Shown: positions 25,163 to 34,426, counted from the stretch's first letter. The stretch is DNA of 64,000 nt from CAVVKW01 sp963761705 (GCA_963761705.1 CAVXHK010000004.1:248001-312000); one strand, 5' to 3'. The notes: generated by a model not told the origin, from the sequence alone. Made by a program: numbers and translations.

Positions 25163-26551
25163 TGTGGTGAGGATTTCAAACCAGGACAAAAGCGTGCGAT
25201 CAAAGCAGGACAGGTTTGGAAGCCGGGCAATGGAGAAGGACGAGGGGTTTGGATTTCTTGGCTGGAGCCGCGTCGAGGATAGAGAAGTCGCCGTTGGGAT
25301 GGAGGCAGCGAATGACCTTGGAACCGGGCGGTTTGTCGATTCGCAGACGTTGTCCCGGGAGGGAGATTCGACCATCAGGCTCGACGCGGGCGTTGGATCG
25401 TTGGCTCCAGACGTAAGGCCACCACGGACAGGCGGGAACGGGACGTAGGGCCGAGCGTTTCTCGCGCAGAGCCAGCTTCCACGCGGCGTCGGGAGTTGAA
25501 GCAATTTCGCGGTGTTTTTCGTGCTGGTTGCGGTGGTCCAGGAGTCGGGCCAACAGAGCGTTGGCGGCGGGCAGGGTGGTGATCGCCTCGGCCGCGAAGA
25601 CGGCAGGCAGCCGCTTCTGCCAATAGTCGTGGAGGCGTTCGATCTTGCCCTTGGCTTGGGGAGTGGGTGCAAAGCGCAGCGAGACGTCGTAAAAACGAAG
25701 AGCGGCCCCAAGTTGAGTGAAGGCTTCGGGAGTGTTGGTAAAAAAGAAGGAGTGGTAATCGACGTAGAGGGCCAGAGGTAGTCCGTAGGCGCGGAACGCG
25801 CCCGAAAGAAAGTCGAGATGAGCGAGCAGAGACTCGCGCGCGTAGATCTGCGCACCGGGAACAACCCGGCTGTGATCGTCGATGATTTCCAGCAAATGAG
25901 CGGGTTGATGGGCGGGGCCAAACCAGCGGTGCGGAGAAGCGTCATACTGCCAGAGCTGGCCGATTTGCTGGACCTGCCAACGCCGCACGGGTTTGCGTGC
26001 TGCCTTGTATCGGGTGTCCGGTCCGAGTCCACGGGACAGCGCCCAGCGCCGCACACTGGCACGATCAATCTTGAGCTGGTGGCGGCGATGAACTTCGTCC
26101 GCGGCGAAGGCATACGAGGCTGGCGGGCGCGCTTGCAGAAGCTTGGTGAGGAGCTGGCAAACCTCCTCGGGCCACGCTCGGTGATGATTGCCGCCGGACT
26201 GCCCAGGGGCCCATGAACGCTGGGTGCGCCCGGCACATGCCTTCAAATAGTCGCTGTAGAGAACGTAAAATCGACTTCGACTCAGACCGAGTTCGCCTTG
26301 GGCGTCATGTGCCGAGATCGAATCCTTGCGAAAACGGGCCATGACATCGCGGATATATGGCGCGGCATGACGGCCGATGAGTTGCTGGTAGTTTTTTTCA
26401 AGTCCCCGAAATACCCCATTCCATGGGCGCGAGCGCAGATTTTACTCCGCTTCCGCTCCGCTCCAGCTCCGCAAAATCTGCGCTGTCCTGGTTTGATCGC
26501 ACACAGTCCTACTTTGACCGCACGCTGTCCTGGTTTGATCGCACCGCGACA
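25163..26551 (-). mobile_element. IS element of about 1.39 kb, IS1202/IS481-like
   Basis: Left end tgtggtgaggatttcaaacc and right end (minus strand) tgtcgcggtgcgatcaaacc are imperfect 20-bp inverted repeats starting TGT. Each is followed by further copies of a gtgcgatcaaaccaggaca-like unit: two at the left end, three at the right (26485-26551). Such multiple end-repeats are probably transposase-binding sites. The 16-bp flanking direct repeats are long for an IS, but the IS1202 family is known for long duplications. It carries one intact transposase gene and looks recent. Confidence 0.78.
25200..26342 (-). CDS. DDE transposase with integrase core (IS1202/IS481-like)
   Basis: A 380-residue transposase. 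An N-terminal helix-turn-helix (DAQGELGLSRSRFYVLYSDY) is followed by a retroviral-integrase-like core whose acidic triad is visible: WQYDASPHRW (first Asp), LALYVDYHSFFFT (second Asp), and PTPQAKGKIERLHDYWQKRL (Glu). A C-terminal beta domain ends in PASKPVLL. It fills almost the whole element and has no internal stop or frameshift, so it is probably active. The family assignment rests on core motifs and end structure, not on a database search. Confidence 0.85.
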   Translation of the reverse strand: MARFRKDSISAHDAQGELGLSRSRFYVLYSDYLKACAGRTQRSWAPGQSGGNHHRAWPEEVCQLLTKLLQARPPASYAFAADEVHRRHQLKIDRASVRRWALSRGLGPDTRYKAARKPVRRWQVQQIGQLWQYDASPHRWFGPAHQPAHLLEIIDDHSRVVPGAQIYARESLLAHLDFLSGAFRAYGLPLALYVDYHSFFFTNTPEAFTQLGAALRFYDVSLRFAPTPQAKGKIERLHDYWQKRLPAVFAAEAITTLPAANALLARLLDHRNQHEKHREIASTPDAAWKLALREKRSALRPVPACPWWPYVWSQRSNARVEPDGRISLPGQRLRIDKPPGSKVIRCLHPNGDFSILDAAPAKKSKPLVLLHCPASKPVLL

Positions 26552-26567
26552 AAAGAAAGTGGGGGGG
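26552..26567. repeat. 16-bp direct repeat flanking the IS, rodZ side
   Basis: Second copy of aaagaaagtggggggg, directly outside the right IS terminus and 4 bp from the stop codon of the RodZ-like gene. The insertion therefore landed just past that gene. Confidence 0.75.
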
Positions 26568-26571
26568 ATCG

Positions 26572-27375
26572 CTATTCCGGCGCTGTCGTCTGCAGGAGAA
26601 AAGCGCGGTCGGCTTCCTCGATCGGGTCGGCGATGGGGATGGCCGGGGCGACGGGATCGGCTTCGGGGGCGGGGATGGAGCCTTCGAGAGTGGTGGTCTC
26701 TTCGGTCGAGAGGTCCTCGGAGCGCGGGGTTTCGCCCGGGACGATGACGATGGTCTCGTCGAGCGTTGGCTCGAACGGATTGGTGTTCGGCGTCGGGCTG
26801 ACCGTGGCGCTGAATTCGTAGCCGCGAATCTCGAGGGTAGCCTCGTCCTGGATGGCGAGTTCATCTTGGGCGGATCGGAGGTCTGGGGCGGGGACCGGAG
26901 GTTGGGCGGCTTGTTTTTCCTGATCCTCGCGCAGTCGCGTCACGTTGATGGCGACCGTGTAGAGAAGGAAACCGAGGGCGGCGAGGACGAGGAGGCTGAC
27001 GATCCCAATGATGGTCGGTAGGAGCCGACCGCGCTTGGGTTTGTTGACGAGATTGGGTCGGAGCGGAGGAAGGTCCGAATGGGTGTAATGGGTGTAGGCG
27101 TAGCCCTCGGAGGCGACTTCACCGGCGTCGGGCAGGAGCTCGCGCACTTTGCCCATGGGGAGAGCGAGGTATTTCGCGTAAGCGATGATAAACATGCGCG
27201 CGTAGCTGGGATTGGTGAAGGACGAGAGGTCGTCGTTCTCCATGTCGCGGATGCGTTGAGCGCGCATGCGAGTCTCCTTCGCCGCGCGTTCGACGGGGAT
27301 GCCTTTGCTCTCGCGTTCGGTCGAGAGCAGGACGCCGATGGAGAGGGCGAGTTGGCCGGTGGAGTCGCTTTTCAT
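26572..27375 (-). CDS. RodZ-like membrane protein with Xre-type HTH domain
   Basis: A 267-residue protein starting at the ATG at 27375. Residues 10-75 form a RodZ/Xre-type helix-turn-helix (LSIGVLLSTERESKGIPVER then AAKETRMRAQRIRDMENDDL, with YARMFIIAYAKYLAL). A single membrane segment lies at about 125-150 (TIIGIVSLLVLAALGFLLYT), and the rest is a proline/acid-rich periplasmic tail ending LQTTAPE. RodZ links MreB to the cell-wall machinery. The gene begins 1 bp after the ftsK stop, so they are co-transcribed; a division or shape role fits. A DUF4115 domain is not obvious. Confidence 0.75.
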   Translation of the reverse strand: MKSDSTGQLALSIGVLLSTERESKGIPVERAAKETRMRAQRIRDMENDDLSSFTNPSYARMFIIAYAKYLALPMGKVRELLPDAGEVASEGYAYTHYTHSDLPPLRPNLVNKPKRGRLLPTIIGIVSLLVLAALGFLLYTVAINVTRLREDQEKQAAQPPVPAPDLRSAQDELAIQDEATLEIRGYEFSATVSPTPNTNPFEPTLDETIVIVPGETPRSEDLSTEETTTLEGSIPAPEADPVAPAIPIADPIEEADRAFLLQTTAPE

Positions 27376-27376
27376 G

Positions 27377-29944
27377 CTAAATGGTGTCGAGATCGACGAG
27401 GATCTCGCGGTCTTTGGCCCCGTCCTTCGGGCCGACAATACCCCGGGATTCGAGGATGTCGACGACGCGAGCGGCACGGGTGTAACCGAGGCGGAGGCGG
27501 CGTTGCAACATCGAGGTGGAGCATTTTTGTTCCTGCTTGATAATATCGAGACATTTGTCGACGAGTTCCTCGTCGGCTTCGCTGATGTCTTCCTCCGGCG
27601 GGGCGTTGCTGGTGAGCTTGTCGTGAATGCTCGGCTCGAACTGGGGCTTGGTCTGGTTGGAAACGAAATCAACGATGCGCGCGATCTCGTCGTCGGTCAC
27701 GAGGACGCCCTGCGTGCGGACAAGCTTGGCGGTGCCGGGAGGGAGGTAAAGCATGTCGCCCTGGCCGATGAGGCGCTCGGCTCCGTTTTCGTCAAGAATG
27801 ACGCGGGAATCGATCTTCGAGGCGACCTGGAAGGCGATGCGGCTCGGGATGTTGGCCTTGATGATGCCAGTGACGACGTCGGCGCGGGGCGTTTGGGTGG
27901 CAACAACGAGGTGGATGCCCGAAGCACGGGCTTTCTGGGCGATGCGGGCGATGCTCGATTCAACGTCGGCGGGGGCCGTCTGCATGAGGTCCGCCAGCTC
28001 ATCGATGATGACGACGATGTAGGGCATCTGCTCGGGGATGATGATCTCGTCGGCGTCGCGGGGGACGGCGATCTTGTTGCGGTGCGTCACGGTCAGTTCT
28101 TCGGCGTCGCTGTCGGGATCGAGGTCGTCGAGTTCGGAGGCGGCGGCGAGGGCTTCGATCGGATCGCTGGGAGTTGGCTTGGCGGCGGCGTTCGCGGCGG
28201 GAGCGGGGAGGTCTTCCCATGGCGGGGCGTCGTCGGCGGAGGCGGGGTCGGAATTTTTCTCGGTTTCGCCCTTGCCTTCGTCCTCGGCGTCGAGCTCGGC
28301 CTGGGTCTTGGGTTTCGGCCGGTCGTTGAAGCTGGCGATGTTGCGAACGTTCGTCTTCGCGAAGATGCGGTAGCGGTTTTCCATCTCGTCGACGACCCAA
28401 CGAAGGGCCATGAGGACTTTCTTCGGATCGGTGACGACCGGAGTGACGAGGTGGGGGAGGGTGTTGTAGATCTGCATCTCGACGACCTTCGGATCGATCA
28501 TGATGAAGCGGAGTTCCTCGGGCGTGAACCGGAAGAGCAGGCTGGCGATGATCGAGTTAATGCAGACGGATTTGCCGGAGCCGGTGGTGCCGGCAACGAG
28601 GCAATGCGGCATGGCGGCGAGGTCGCCGATGATGGCGTTGCCGTAGACGTCCTTGCCGAGGGTGAGGGGGAGGCGGGCTTTGGAGTCGGTCCACGCCTCA
28701 GATTCGAAGAGTTCGCGGACGGTGATCTTCACCTTTTTGGCGTTGGCGATTTCGATGCCGACGGTGTCCTTGCCGGGGATGGGCGCGATGATGTTGATGC
28801 GCTCGGCGCGGGTGGCGCGGGCGATGTCGCGCTCGAGGGTGACGATGCGGTCGACGCGGACGCCTTTGGCTGGATAGATCTCGAAGCGGGTGATGGTCGG
28901 GCCTTTCGTGATGTCGCCCGGAGCGGCGCTGACTCCAAACTGGCCGAGCGTGTCGATGATGATGTCCTGGACGGCTTTGAGTTCCGCCGGATCGGCGGGA
29001 ACGCGACCGGCTTCGTCGGGCGGATCGAGTAGATCGAGGTGGGGGAGTTCGTAGTTGTCGAGGTGGACCTCCTGGAGGCCGGCGGCGACTTCGGGTTTCT
29101 TCCGCGGCGGGGCGGGCGGGAGCTTCGGCTTAGTGCCGGGTTTAGGGACCGAGGTGTCGATGATCTTGGGCTCGGGGAGCGGAGGCTCGTCGGGCGCAGC
29201 GGGCTCGGGCGCGGGCTCGAGGGGCAGTTCGTCTTCGGGGGCGGGCTTGGCCGTGCGTTTGGGACGGAGCCGTTTTTCGATTTGCTCAGCTTGGCGGGCG
29301 AGTTCGCGCTGGTTGGCTTCGAAGACTTCTTCTTCGGTGAGGCGTTCGCGCTGGCGCTCGCGGCGGGCGGCCAGGCGTTCGTTCACGGCGGCGGCGCAGA
29401 GTTTGACGAATTTAATCGGGTGAAATCCCGTCAGCAGGATGAGGCTCGCCAGGTAGAGCACCCCGAGGACGATGGCCGAGCCGACGACGCCGAGTGCATT
29501 GGTGAAGGCTTTGCCACCGACGTAGTAGCCAACCCAGCCGCCTGGGCTTTGAATCCGGAATCGCTCATCCCAACCGGTCAGGAACCACGGCTGGAGGTGC
29601 AGCAGGCTCGCGCCACAGAGCAGGAAGAGAAACGCCCACCCGAAGCGGCCCTTGAGACTGAAGCGGGGAAAGAAGAGCTTCGCGGCTCCGAAGGCCAGGA
29701 ACATCACGGCGAGGAGGTAGGACGCCGCGCCGAAGAGAAAGTAAAGAAAGCCCGCGACGAGGACGCCGATGATCCCGACGAAGTTGCTGATCTCGGGGTT
29801 TGGCGGGGTGACGTAGCTGAAGAAGACCCACGGCGGCACGTCGGCGGGATCGTAAGACACGAGGGCAAGCAGGAGGAGGACGCTGATGCCGAGAAGCACC
29901 ACGCCGAGGGCTTCGTTTACGGCGGTGTTGCCAGTCTTTGCCAT
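27377..29944 (-). CDS. ftsK: DNA translocase FtsK/SpoIIIE
   Basis: An 855-residue FtsK. Four N-terminal membrane helices (from ALGVVLLGISVLLLLALVSY) are followed by a Pro/charged linker, the alpha domain, the beta RecA-like motor with Walker A GTTGSGKSVCIN and Walker B VVIIDELADLM, and a C-terminal winged-helix gamma domain (KCSTSMLQRRLRLGYTRAAR). It pumps chromosome termini through the division septum and activates XerCD. An insert of about 90 residues rich in Asp/Glu/Ala (about 580-670) interrupts the motor between NRYRIFAKTNVRNIASFNDR and the Walker B strand. The ATG at 29944 is used; a basic upstream extension is open but has no good start. Confidence 0.93.
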   Translation of the reverse strand: MAKTGNTAVNEALGVVLLGISVLLLLALVSYDPADVPPWVFFSYVTPPNPEISNFVGIIGVLVAGFLYFLFGAASYLLAVMFLAFGAAKLFFPRFSLKGRFGWAFLFLLCGASLLHLQPWFLTGWDERFRIQSPGGWVGYYVGGKAFTNALGVVGSAIVLGVLYLASLILLTGFHPIKFVKLCAAAVNERLAARRERQRERLTEEEVFEANQRELARQAEQIEKRLRPKRTAKPAPEDELPLEPAPEPAAPDEPPLPEPKIIDTSVPKPGTKPKLPPAPPRKKPEVAAGLQEVHLDNYELPHLDLLDPPDEAGRVPADPAELKAVQDIIIDTLGQFGVSAAPGDITKGPTITRFEIYPAKGVRVDRIVTLERDIARATRAERINIIAPIPGKDTVGIEIANAKKVKITVRELFESEAWTDSKARLPLTLGKDVYGNAIIGDLAAMPHCLVAGTTGSGKSVCINSIIASLLFRFTPEELRFIMIDPKVVEMQIYNTLPHLVTPVVTDPKKVLMALRWVVDEMENRYRIFAKTNVRNIASFNDRPKPKTQAELDAEDEGKGETEKNSDPASADDAPPWEDLPAPAANAAAKPTPSDPIEALAAASELDDLDPDSDAEELTVTHRNKIAVPRDADEIIIPEQMPYIVVIIDELADLMQTAPADVESSIARIAQKARASGIHLVVATQTPRADVVTGIIKANIPSRIAFQVASKIDSRVILDENGAERLIGQGDMLYLPPGTAKLVRTQGVLVTDDEIARIVDFVSNQTKPQFEPSIHDKLTSNAPPEEDISEADEELVDKCLDIIKQEQKCSTSMLQRRLRLGYTRAARVVDILESRGIVGPKDGAKDREILVDLDTI

Positions 29945-30069
29945 TCGCGAATCCCCACGTATCGCAGAATCCGACGAGTCGGTCAAAGGATCGGCGGCTG
30001 ACTTGCGGCGTCGTTTCGGGGTCGATTTGGTCGACGCGGCGACGCGGTGGCGGGTGCGCTTAGGAATGC

Positions 30070-30990
30070 TCAAAGCGGGTCGAGTCCGTGCAGGCGGACG
30101 GGTTGATTTTTCCCTTTGAGACGGTGTTCGCCCAGGTCGTGCGCCGTTTTTTCCATTGGTCCCAGGGCGGTGAGGAAATCGCCGGACATGACGAGGCGTT
30201 GGTCGAGGAGTTTCATCGTGGATTCGATCCGGAAAGCGGTGTTCACGGCGTCGCCGATGATGGTGGCATCGCGTTGAGCCACCAAGCCAATGTTTCCGCA
30301 CGTGACGGTGCCGTGGTGGAGCGCGACCGCGATCCGGAAGGCTGGATTCTCCGGGCCGGGCCACTGGCGGTGGCTGGCTTCGCGGAGGAGGGCCTGGCCG
30401 ACTCGGAGGGCGGTGCGGGCTTCCGCGCCGGGTTCGACGGTGCTGTTGGTCCAGTAGGCGAGGAGGGCGTCGCCGATAAATTTGTCAATGGTGCCACCGC
30501 TGCCCTGCACCAGATTGCCCGCAGTGCGGAACCAATCGCCGAGCGAGCGGGCGAGCGTCTCCTCCGGGATGACCTCCGACATCGTCGAGAATGCCCGGAT
30601 GTCGCAGACCATGATCGCGACGTCGGCGGCGGATTCCATTCCGTGCTCAGTGCCAGCAATGGTCTGATCGGGTCCGCGGGCCGGAGCGGCGTCCTCGATT
30701 TGTTGAAACAGCAGTTCGTTGTTGGTGATCCGGATGACCGAGCCGTCGCGGAGGGTGACGGGTGTGATGACGCGGCGACCGTCGACGTAGGTTCCGTTGC
30801 GGCTGCCCAGATCCATGATCTGATACTCGAAGGCATTGTGGCAGCGGATGATGGCGTGCTGGCGGGAGACGTGGGGGCTGAAGTCGAGCGCAACGGTGTT
30901 CTCGCGACTGCGACCGATCGTCGCGGTATTCGCGATATCGATCTCGAACGATTCGCGGTCGACGGGTTGGACTTTCAGCGTGGCTCGCAT
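30070..30990 (-). CDS. FHA domain - class III adenylate/guanylate cyclase
   Basis: A 306-residue two-domain protein. Residues about 20-95 are a forkhead-associated domain (TIGRSRENTVALDFSPHVSR then QHAIIRC, and DLGSRNGTYVDGRRV) that binds phosphothreonine. Residues about 125-300 are a class III nucleotide cyclase: VAIMVCDIRAFSTMSEVIPE carries the first metal Asp and GGTIDKFIGDALLAYW the second, with DATIIGDAVNTAFRIES later. It is cytoplasmic. cAMP versus cGMP specificity cannot be judged. It suggests that Ser/Thr phosphorylation feeds cyclic-nucleotide signalling. It lies 125 bp upstream of the ftsK start on the same strand. Confidence 0.88.
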   Translation of the reverse strand: MRATLKVQPVDRESFEIDIANTATIGRSRENTVALDFSPHVSRQHAIIRCHNAFEYQIMDLGSRNGTYVDGRRVITPVTLRDGSVIRITNNELLFQQIEDAAPARGPDQTIAGTEHGMESAADVAIMVCDIRAFSTMSEVIPEETLARSLGDWFRTAGNLVQGSGGTIDKFIGDALLAYWTNSTVEPGAEARTALRVGQALLREASHRQWPGPENPAFRIAVALHHGTVTCGNIGLVAQRDATIIGDAVNTAFRIESTMKLLDQRLVMSGDFLTALGPMEKTAHDLGEHRLKGKNQPVRLHGLDPL

Positions 30991-31101
30991 GCAGGCTGGG
31001 GAAGGTAGTCGCGCTCGGTCGAAGTTTTAAGCCCGAAGTTGGGGAGATTTTCGGTCAATCTCGCGCTTGCGGGACGCCGCGAGACGGTTAGCCTTGCCGC
31101 G

Positions 31102-31512
31102 ATGAAATTTGCCGCTTGCTTCGCCGTTGTGACCCTTCTCGTTTTGCCCTCGACCACGTTGCGAGCGCAGACGGACGTCGATCCCGACGCGATCGTCCAA
31201 GTCGAGGCCAGCGACCAGGCGCAGTTGCTCACGCTGGAGGGGCAGATCGCGACGGTGACTGGCGAGTTGATCGCCGTCGGCGCGACGGACTCCGGCAGCA
31301 TCACGTTTCTAAATTTTTCCAAGGAAACGAACGGCTTCGTCGCGATCGTGACGGAGGGTGATCTTTCGATGTTCCCCGATGGCTTCGACGATCTGAAGGG
31401 CAAACGGATCTCGGTCACGGGGACCATGATGATCTACCGCGACGCGACGCCGCAGATTGCACTTTCGTCACCGAGTCAGATTGAAGTGGTCGAGGCGGTT
31501 GCCGCGGAGTAG
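31102..31512 (+). CDS. Secreted small protein, OB-fold-like
   Basis: A 136-residue protein with a signal peptide (MKFAACFAVVTLLVLPSTTL, cleavage near RAQ). The mature part reads LEGQIATVTGELIAVGATDS, GSITFLNFSK, LKGKRISVTGTMMIYRDATP and QIALSSPSQIEVVE. The pattern TLEGQI..V.G..ITFLNF and GK.I.VTG....Y...PQI resembles an OB-fold of the kind found in periplasmic nucleic-acid-binding-like proteins. Function unknown. It is convergent with ribE. Confidence 0.72.
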   Translation: MKFAACFAVVTLLVLPSTTLRAQTDVDPDAIVQVEASDQAQLLTLEGQIATVTGELIAVGATDSGSITFLNFSKETNGFVAIVTEGDLSMFPDGFDDLKGKRISVTGTMMIYRDATPQIALSSPSQIEVVEAVAAE

Positions 31513-31528
31513 CCGCGGTTCGTTGAGT

Positions 31529-32122
31529 TCAGGGTTCGGGCCGGACCTGACGCGCCGCGTATTTCGCGAGGACATCGTATTCGACGTTTGCCCGGTCGTC
31601 TGCTCGGAGATCGCCGAGGTTCGTGTGGCTGAGCGTGTGGGGGATGATCCAGACGGTGAGTTGGTCGTCGGCGAGGTCCGCGATGGTGAGACTCACGCCG
31701 TTGAGCGCGATCGAACCCTTTGGGATCACGTATCGAGCGAAGGCGGGCGGCAGAGCAAACGTCAGCCCAAGGTCGGGGCCGTTCTTCGCGATCCCGAGTA
31801 GCGGGACAGCGGCGTCCACGTGACCCTGCACAAAATGCCCACCAAGCCGACCATTCGCGGCGAGCGCGCGTTCTAGATTTAACCGAGAGCCAGGCTTGAG
31901 GGCACCGAGGTTCGTGCGGTCGAGGGTCTCGGCGAGGAGGTCAAACGTGACGATCTCGCCCGCCGTCGCGGTGGCGGTGAGGCAGCAGCCGTTGACCGCG
32001 AGGCTCTCACCGAGGACGAGGTCGGAAGCAAGCCGTGGCGCCCGCAGGCGGAAACGCCGGCCGGCCGCCGTATCGACAAAATCCTCGAGCCTGCCGACGG
32101 CTTCGACCAATCCAGTGAACAT
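31529..32122 (-). CDS. ribE: Riboflavin synthase, alpha chain
   Basis: A 197-residue enzyme that dismutates two 6,7-dimethyl-8-ribityllumazine molecules into riboflavin and a pyrimidine. It has the two internally homologous barrels: MFTGLVEAVGRLEDFVDTAA and DLVLGESLAVNGCCLTATAT in the first half, GGHFVQGHVDAAVPLLGIA and PKGSIALNGVSLTIADLAD with HTLSHTNLG in the second. The ATG at 32122 is preferred to the GTG codon before it. No other rib gene is adjacent and no FMN riboswitch is visible upstream. Confidence 0.93.
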   Translation of the reverse strand: MFTGLVEAVGRLEDFVDTAAGRRFRLRAPRLASDLVLGESLAVNGCCLTATATAGEIVTFDLLAETLDRTNLGALKPGSRLNLERALAANGRLGGHFVQGHVDAAVPLLGIAKNGPDLGLTFALPPAFARYVIPKGSIALNGVSLTIADLADDQLTVWIIPHTLSHTNLGDLRADDRANVEYDVLAKYAARQVRPEP

Positions 32123-32252
32123 CACCCGGACGCTAGCCCGAAGAAGCGCCGCGTGGATAGAGCTTTTCGGGTCTGGTAGGCTTGTGCATGGTTTTCAAGT
32201 TGGTGAGTCGGCGTGGCTTCCGTCGCCTCACCGACGCCATCCCGTCTTTTCT

Positions 32253-33997
32253 ATGAGTCAATTTCCCATCTCCACGGCTGCCGAAAGTCTCGCGTCCATC
32301 GACGTCCTTATCGTCGAGGACGATCCGGTCACGCGGGCGCTGCTCGACCGGCTCATGAAGAAACGCGGCCACCACACGGTCCCGTGCGAAACGGCTGAGG
32401 AAGCACTCGTCCGGCTCATGGAGCGTTTCTACCCGATCATCCTGCTCGACGTGCAACTCCCGGGCATGAGTGGGCTCGAACTGTCCCGCCACTTGCGCGC
32501 GCAGCCGGACGGAGACCAGTATTACATCCTCGTCGGCACGGGAAACGACCGCCCCGAGGACTTGCGTGACATCTTGGACGCGGGAGCCAGCGACTACGTT
32601 GCGAAGCCCTACGTGCCCGATTTCCTCAACGTGCGGCTGACCGTCGCCGAGAAGCAGGTGAAGGACATCGCCGCGCGAAAGCGCCTCGAACGCGAACTCA
32701 AATTTCTCGCCACCCGCGACCCGCTCACCAAGCTACTGAACCGCAGCCAACTCGAACCCGCCCTCGAGGCCGCCGTCCGCGCCTCCCAGGAAGGACGCCC
32801 CGGCGCGGTCCTCTACCTCGACCTCGACAACTTTAAAGTCGTCAACGACACCCTCGGCCACGAGGCCGGTGACCGCCTTCTGACCACCCTGTCGGCCATC
32901 TTGAAGACCGCGACCCGACCGCAGGACGAACTCGTCCGATTCGGCGGTGACGAGTTTGTCGTCATTCTCACGGATGCCTCCGTCGATCACGCCATGGCCA
33001 TCGCCGGACGGCTTCGCGAGAAGGTCGAGGAGTTTCAATTCATCGAGGGAGGGAAGACCTTCCGGGTCGGAGCCTCCATCGGCGTCGCGCCGATCAACCC
33101 CATGCTCACGCCAAGCGAGATCTTGGTTGCCGCGGACTCAGCCTGCTACACCGCCAAGGCCCACGGTCGTAACCGCGTCGAGATCCACAACGAAAGCGAC
33201 AGTGAGATCGCCCGCCTGATCGCTGATACGAACTGGGCGACCCGCATCACCGAGGCCATGACGGACGGGCTCTCGAGCTTTGGTTCCAGCCCGTCGTCTC
33301 CACCCGCGGCGGAGAGATGCTCTATCAAGAGGCGTTGCTTCGCTACATCGATCCCGCGCAGACCGTGATCGTGAGTCCCGGCGCGTTTCTCAATTCCGCC
33401 GTCCGCTCGGGCCAAAGCGCCAAGCTCGACCGCTTCGTCGCCGAAAAAGCCATCCGCAAGCTCGAGCAATATCCCGACCTCATCCTCGGTGTGAATCTCG
33501 CCGCGTCGTCTTTTAACGACCTGACTCTCCTCGACTTCGTCGAAGAAGTGCTCTCGAACAGCTCGGTCAAGCCCGAGCGGATCCATTTTGAGATCACCGA
33601 GACCGAAATCATGTCCAACCTCGAAAAAGCCCGCGAGATTCTGGAGAAAATGTCCTCCATCGGTCTCAAGATCGCACTCGACGACTTCGGAGCGGGTTTC
33701 TCCTCGCTGGCTTACCTCAAGAACCTCCCCGTCGATTTTCTCAAGATCGATTGCGCCTTCGTCCGCGATCTGGAGAACAACACGTTCAATCAAGCGATTC
33801 TCCGTGCGATCCGTGAGGTTGCGAAGATTCGCAACATCAAGACCGTGGCGGAGTGCGTTGAAACTTCCGACCAATACGCACTCCTCGCTGAGCTCGGCAT
33901 CGACTACGCGCAGGGCTATTTCATTGGCCGCCCGCGGGCCATTCCTTACGTCCTCGACGACCTCAACGCACCCTTCCGCGCTGTTCTTCAGCCGTAA
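32253..33997 (+). pseudogene. Response regulator-GGDEF-EAL protein, split by one frameshift
   Basis: Frame 1 (32253-33368) encodes a receiver domain (VLIVEDDPVTRALLDRLMKK, phosphoacceptor Asp in IILLDVQLPGMSG, Lys in DYVAKPY) and a GGDEF diguanylate cyclase (DPLTKLLNRS, YLDLDNFKVVNDTLGHEAGD, active site VRFGGDEFVV). Near 33270-33274 the frame shifts. In the next frame ELWFQPVVSTRGGEMLYQEA begins an EAL c-di-GMP phosphodiesterase domain (ALLRYID, EITETEIM, LDDFGAG, KIDCAFVRDL), ending at 33997. Inserting one base in ctctcgag restores a continuous protein of about 580 residues. Either a recent mutation or a sequencing error; the domains themselves look intact. Confidence 0.85.
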
Positions 33998-34036
33998 CCG
34001 ATTCGCTCGATCAAGCGCCGTCCGACCGTCGAAAGA

Positions 34037-34112
34037 TGGTGGAGAGTAGGGGAGTCGAACCCCTGACCTCTTCATTGCGAACGAAGCGCTCTACCAACTG
34101 AGCTAACCCCCC
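34037..34112 (-). tRNA. tRNA-Ala (CGC)
   Basis: A minus-strand cloverleaf with acceptor GGGGGGT/ACTCTCC (including the G3-U70 wobble that specifies Ala), D arm GCTC..GAGC, anticodon stem CTTCG/TGAAG with loop TTCGCAA (anticodon CGC), and T arm AGGGG-TTCGACT-CCCCT. Discriminator A, followed by an encoded CCA. Confidence 0.93.
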
Positions 34113-34224
34113 GAAATCCGACTGACGTGGAAAACTAGGGGGAGGTGGCAGGAGGAATCAAGCGGGAAAGCGGCGGTCGAGCCGACTATGACACGACTTT
34201 TCCGTGCACACTTCGTCCCGGCGT

Positions 34225-34339
34225 GCTTGAGTCCCGCCAAGCATTAAGAGCGGTCCGTCCCGAGCGGACCCGGCAACCTGGCGAGGAGACGTCGAGGTGC
34301 CTGGTTTCAAGTCGAAACCGATGTGCGGGCCGTGCAAGC
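34225..34339 (+). ncRNA. SAM-riboswitch-like aptamer (SAM-I/IV type)
   Basis: The core reads cccggcaacc (34270 region), then aggtgcc 17 nt later, which is the P3 signature of the SAM-I/SAM-IV superfamily, preceded by attaagagcgg as in S-box P1/J1-2. Helices: outer P1 gcttg/caagc (34225-34229/34335-34339) and cccgc/gcggg (34233-34237/34325-34329); P2 ggtccg/cggacc (34252-34257/34265-34270); P3 ggca/tgcc (34272-34275/34298-34301); P4 ggtttc/gaaacc (34303-34308/34314-34319). P2 is short and lacks the S-box kink-turn, so SAM-I/IV is the better class. No methionine gene follows; the next ORF is a 67-residue protein at 34427. A hairpin gatggtg/caccatc (34385-34416) could be the expression platform. 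Confidence 0.62.
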
Positions 34340-34426
34340 GGACCGAACTGGATTCTCCGGTGACCGCCCCGCGTTCACTGTCTCGATGGTGCTGCGCAAA
34401 GCTCAACCCCACCATCACCGAAACCC

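Noticed and set aside
31990..32252. FMN riboswitch upstream of ribE
   Set aside because: No RFN-element consensus is visible on either strand.
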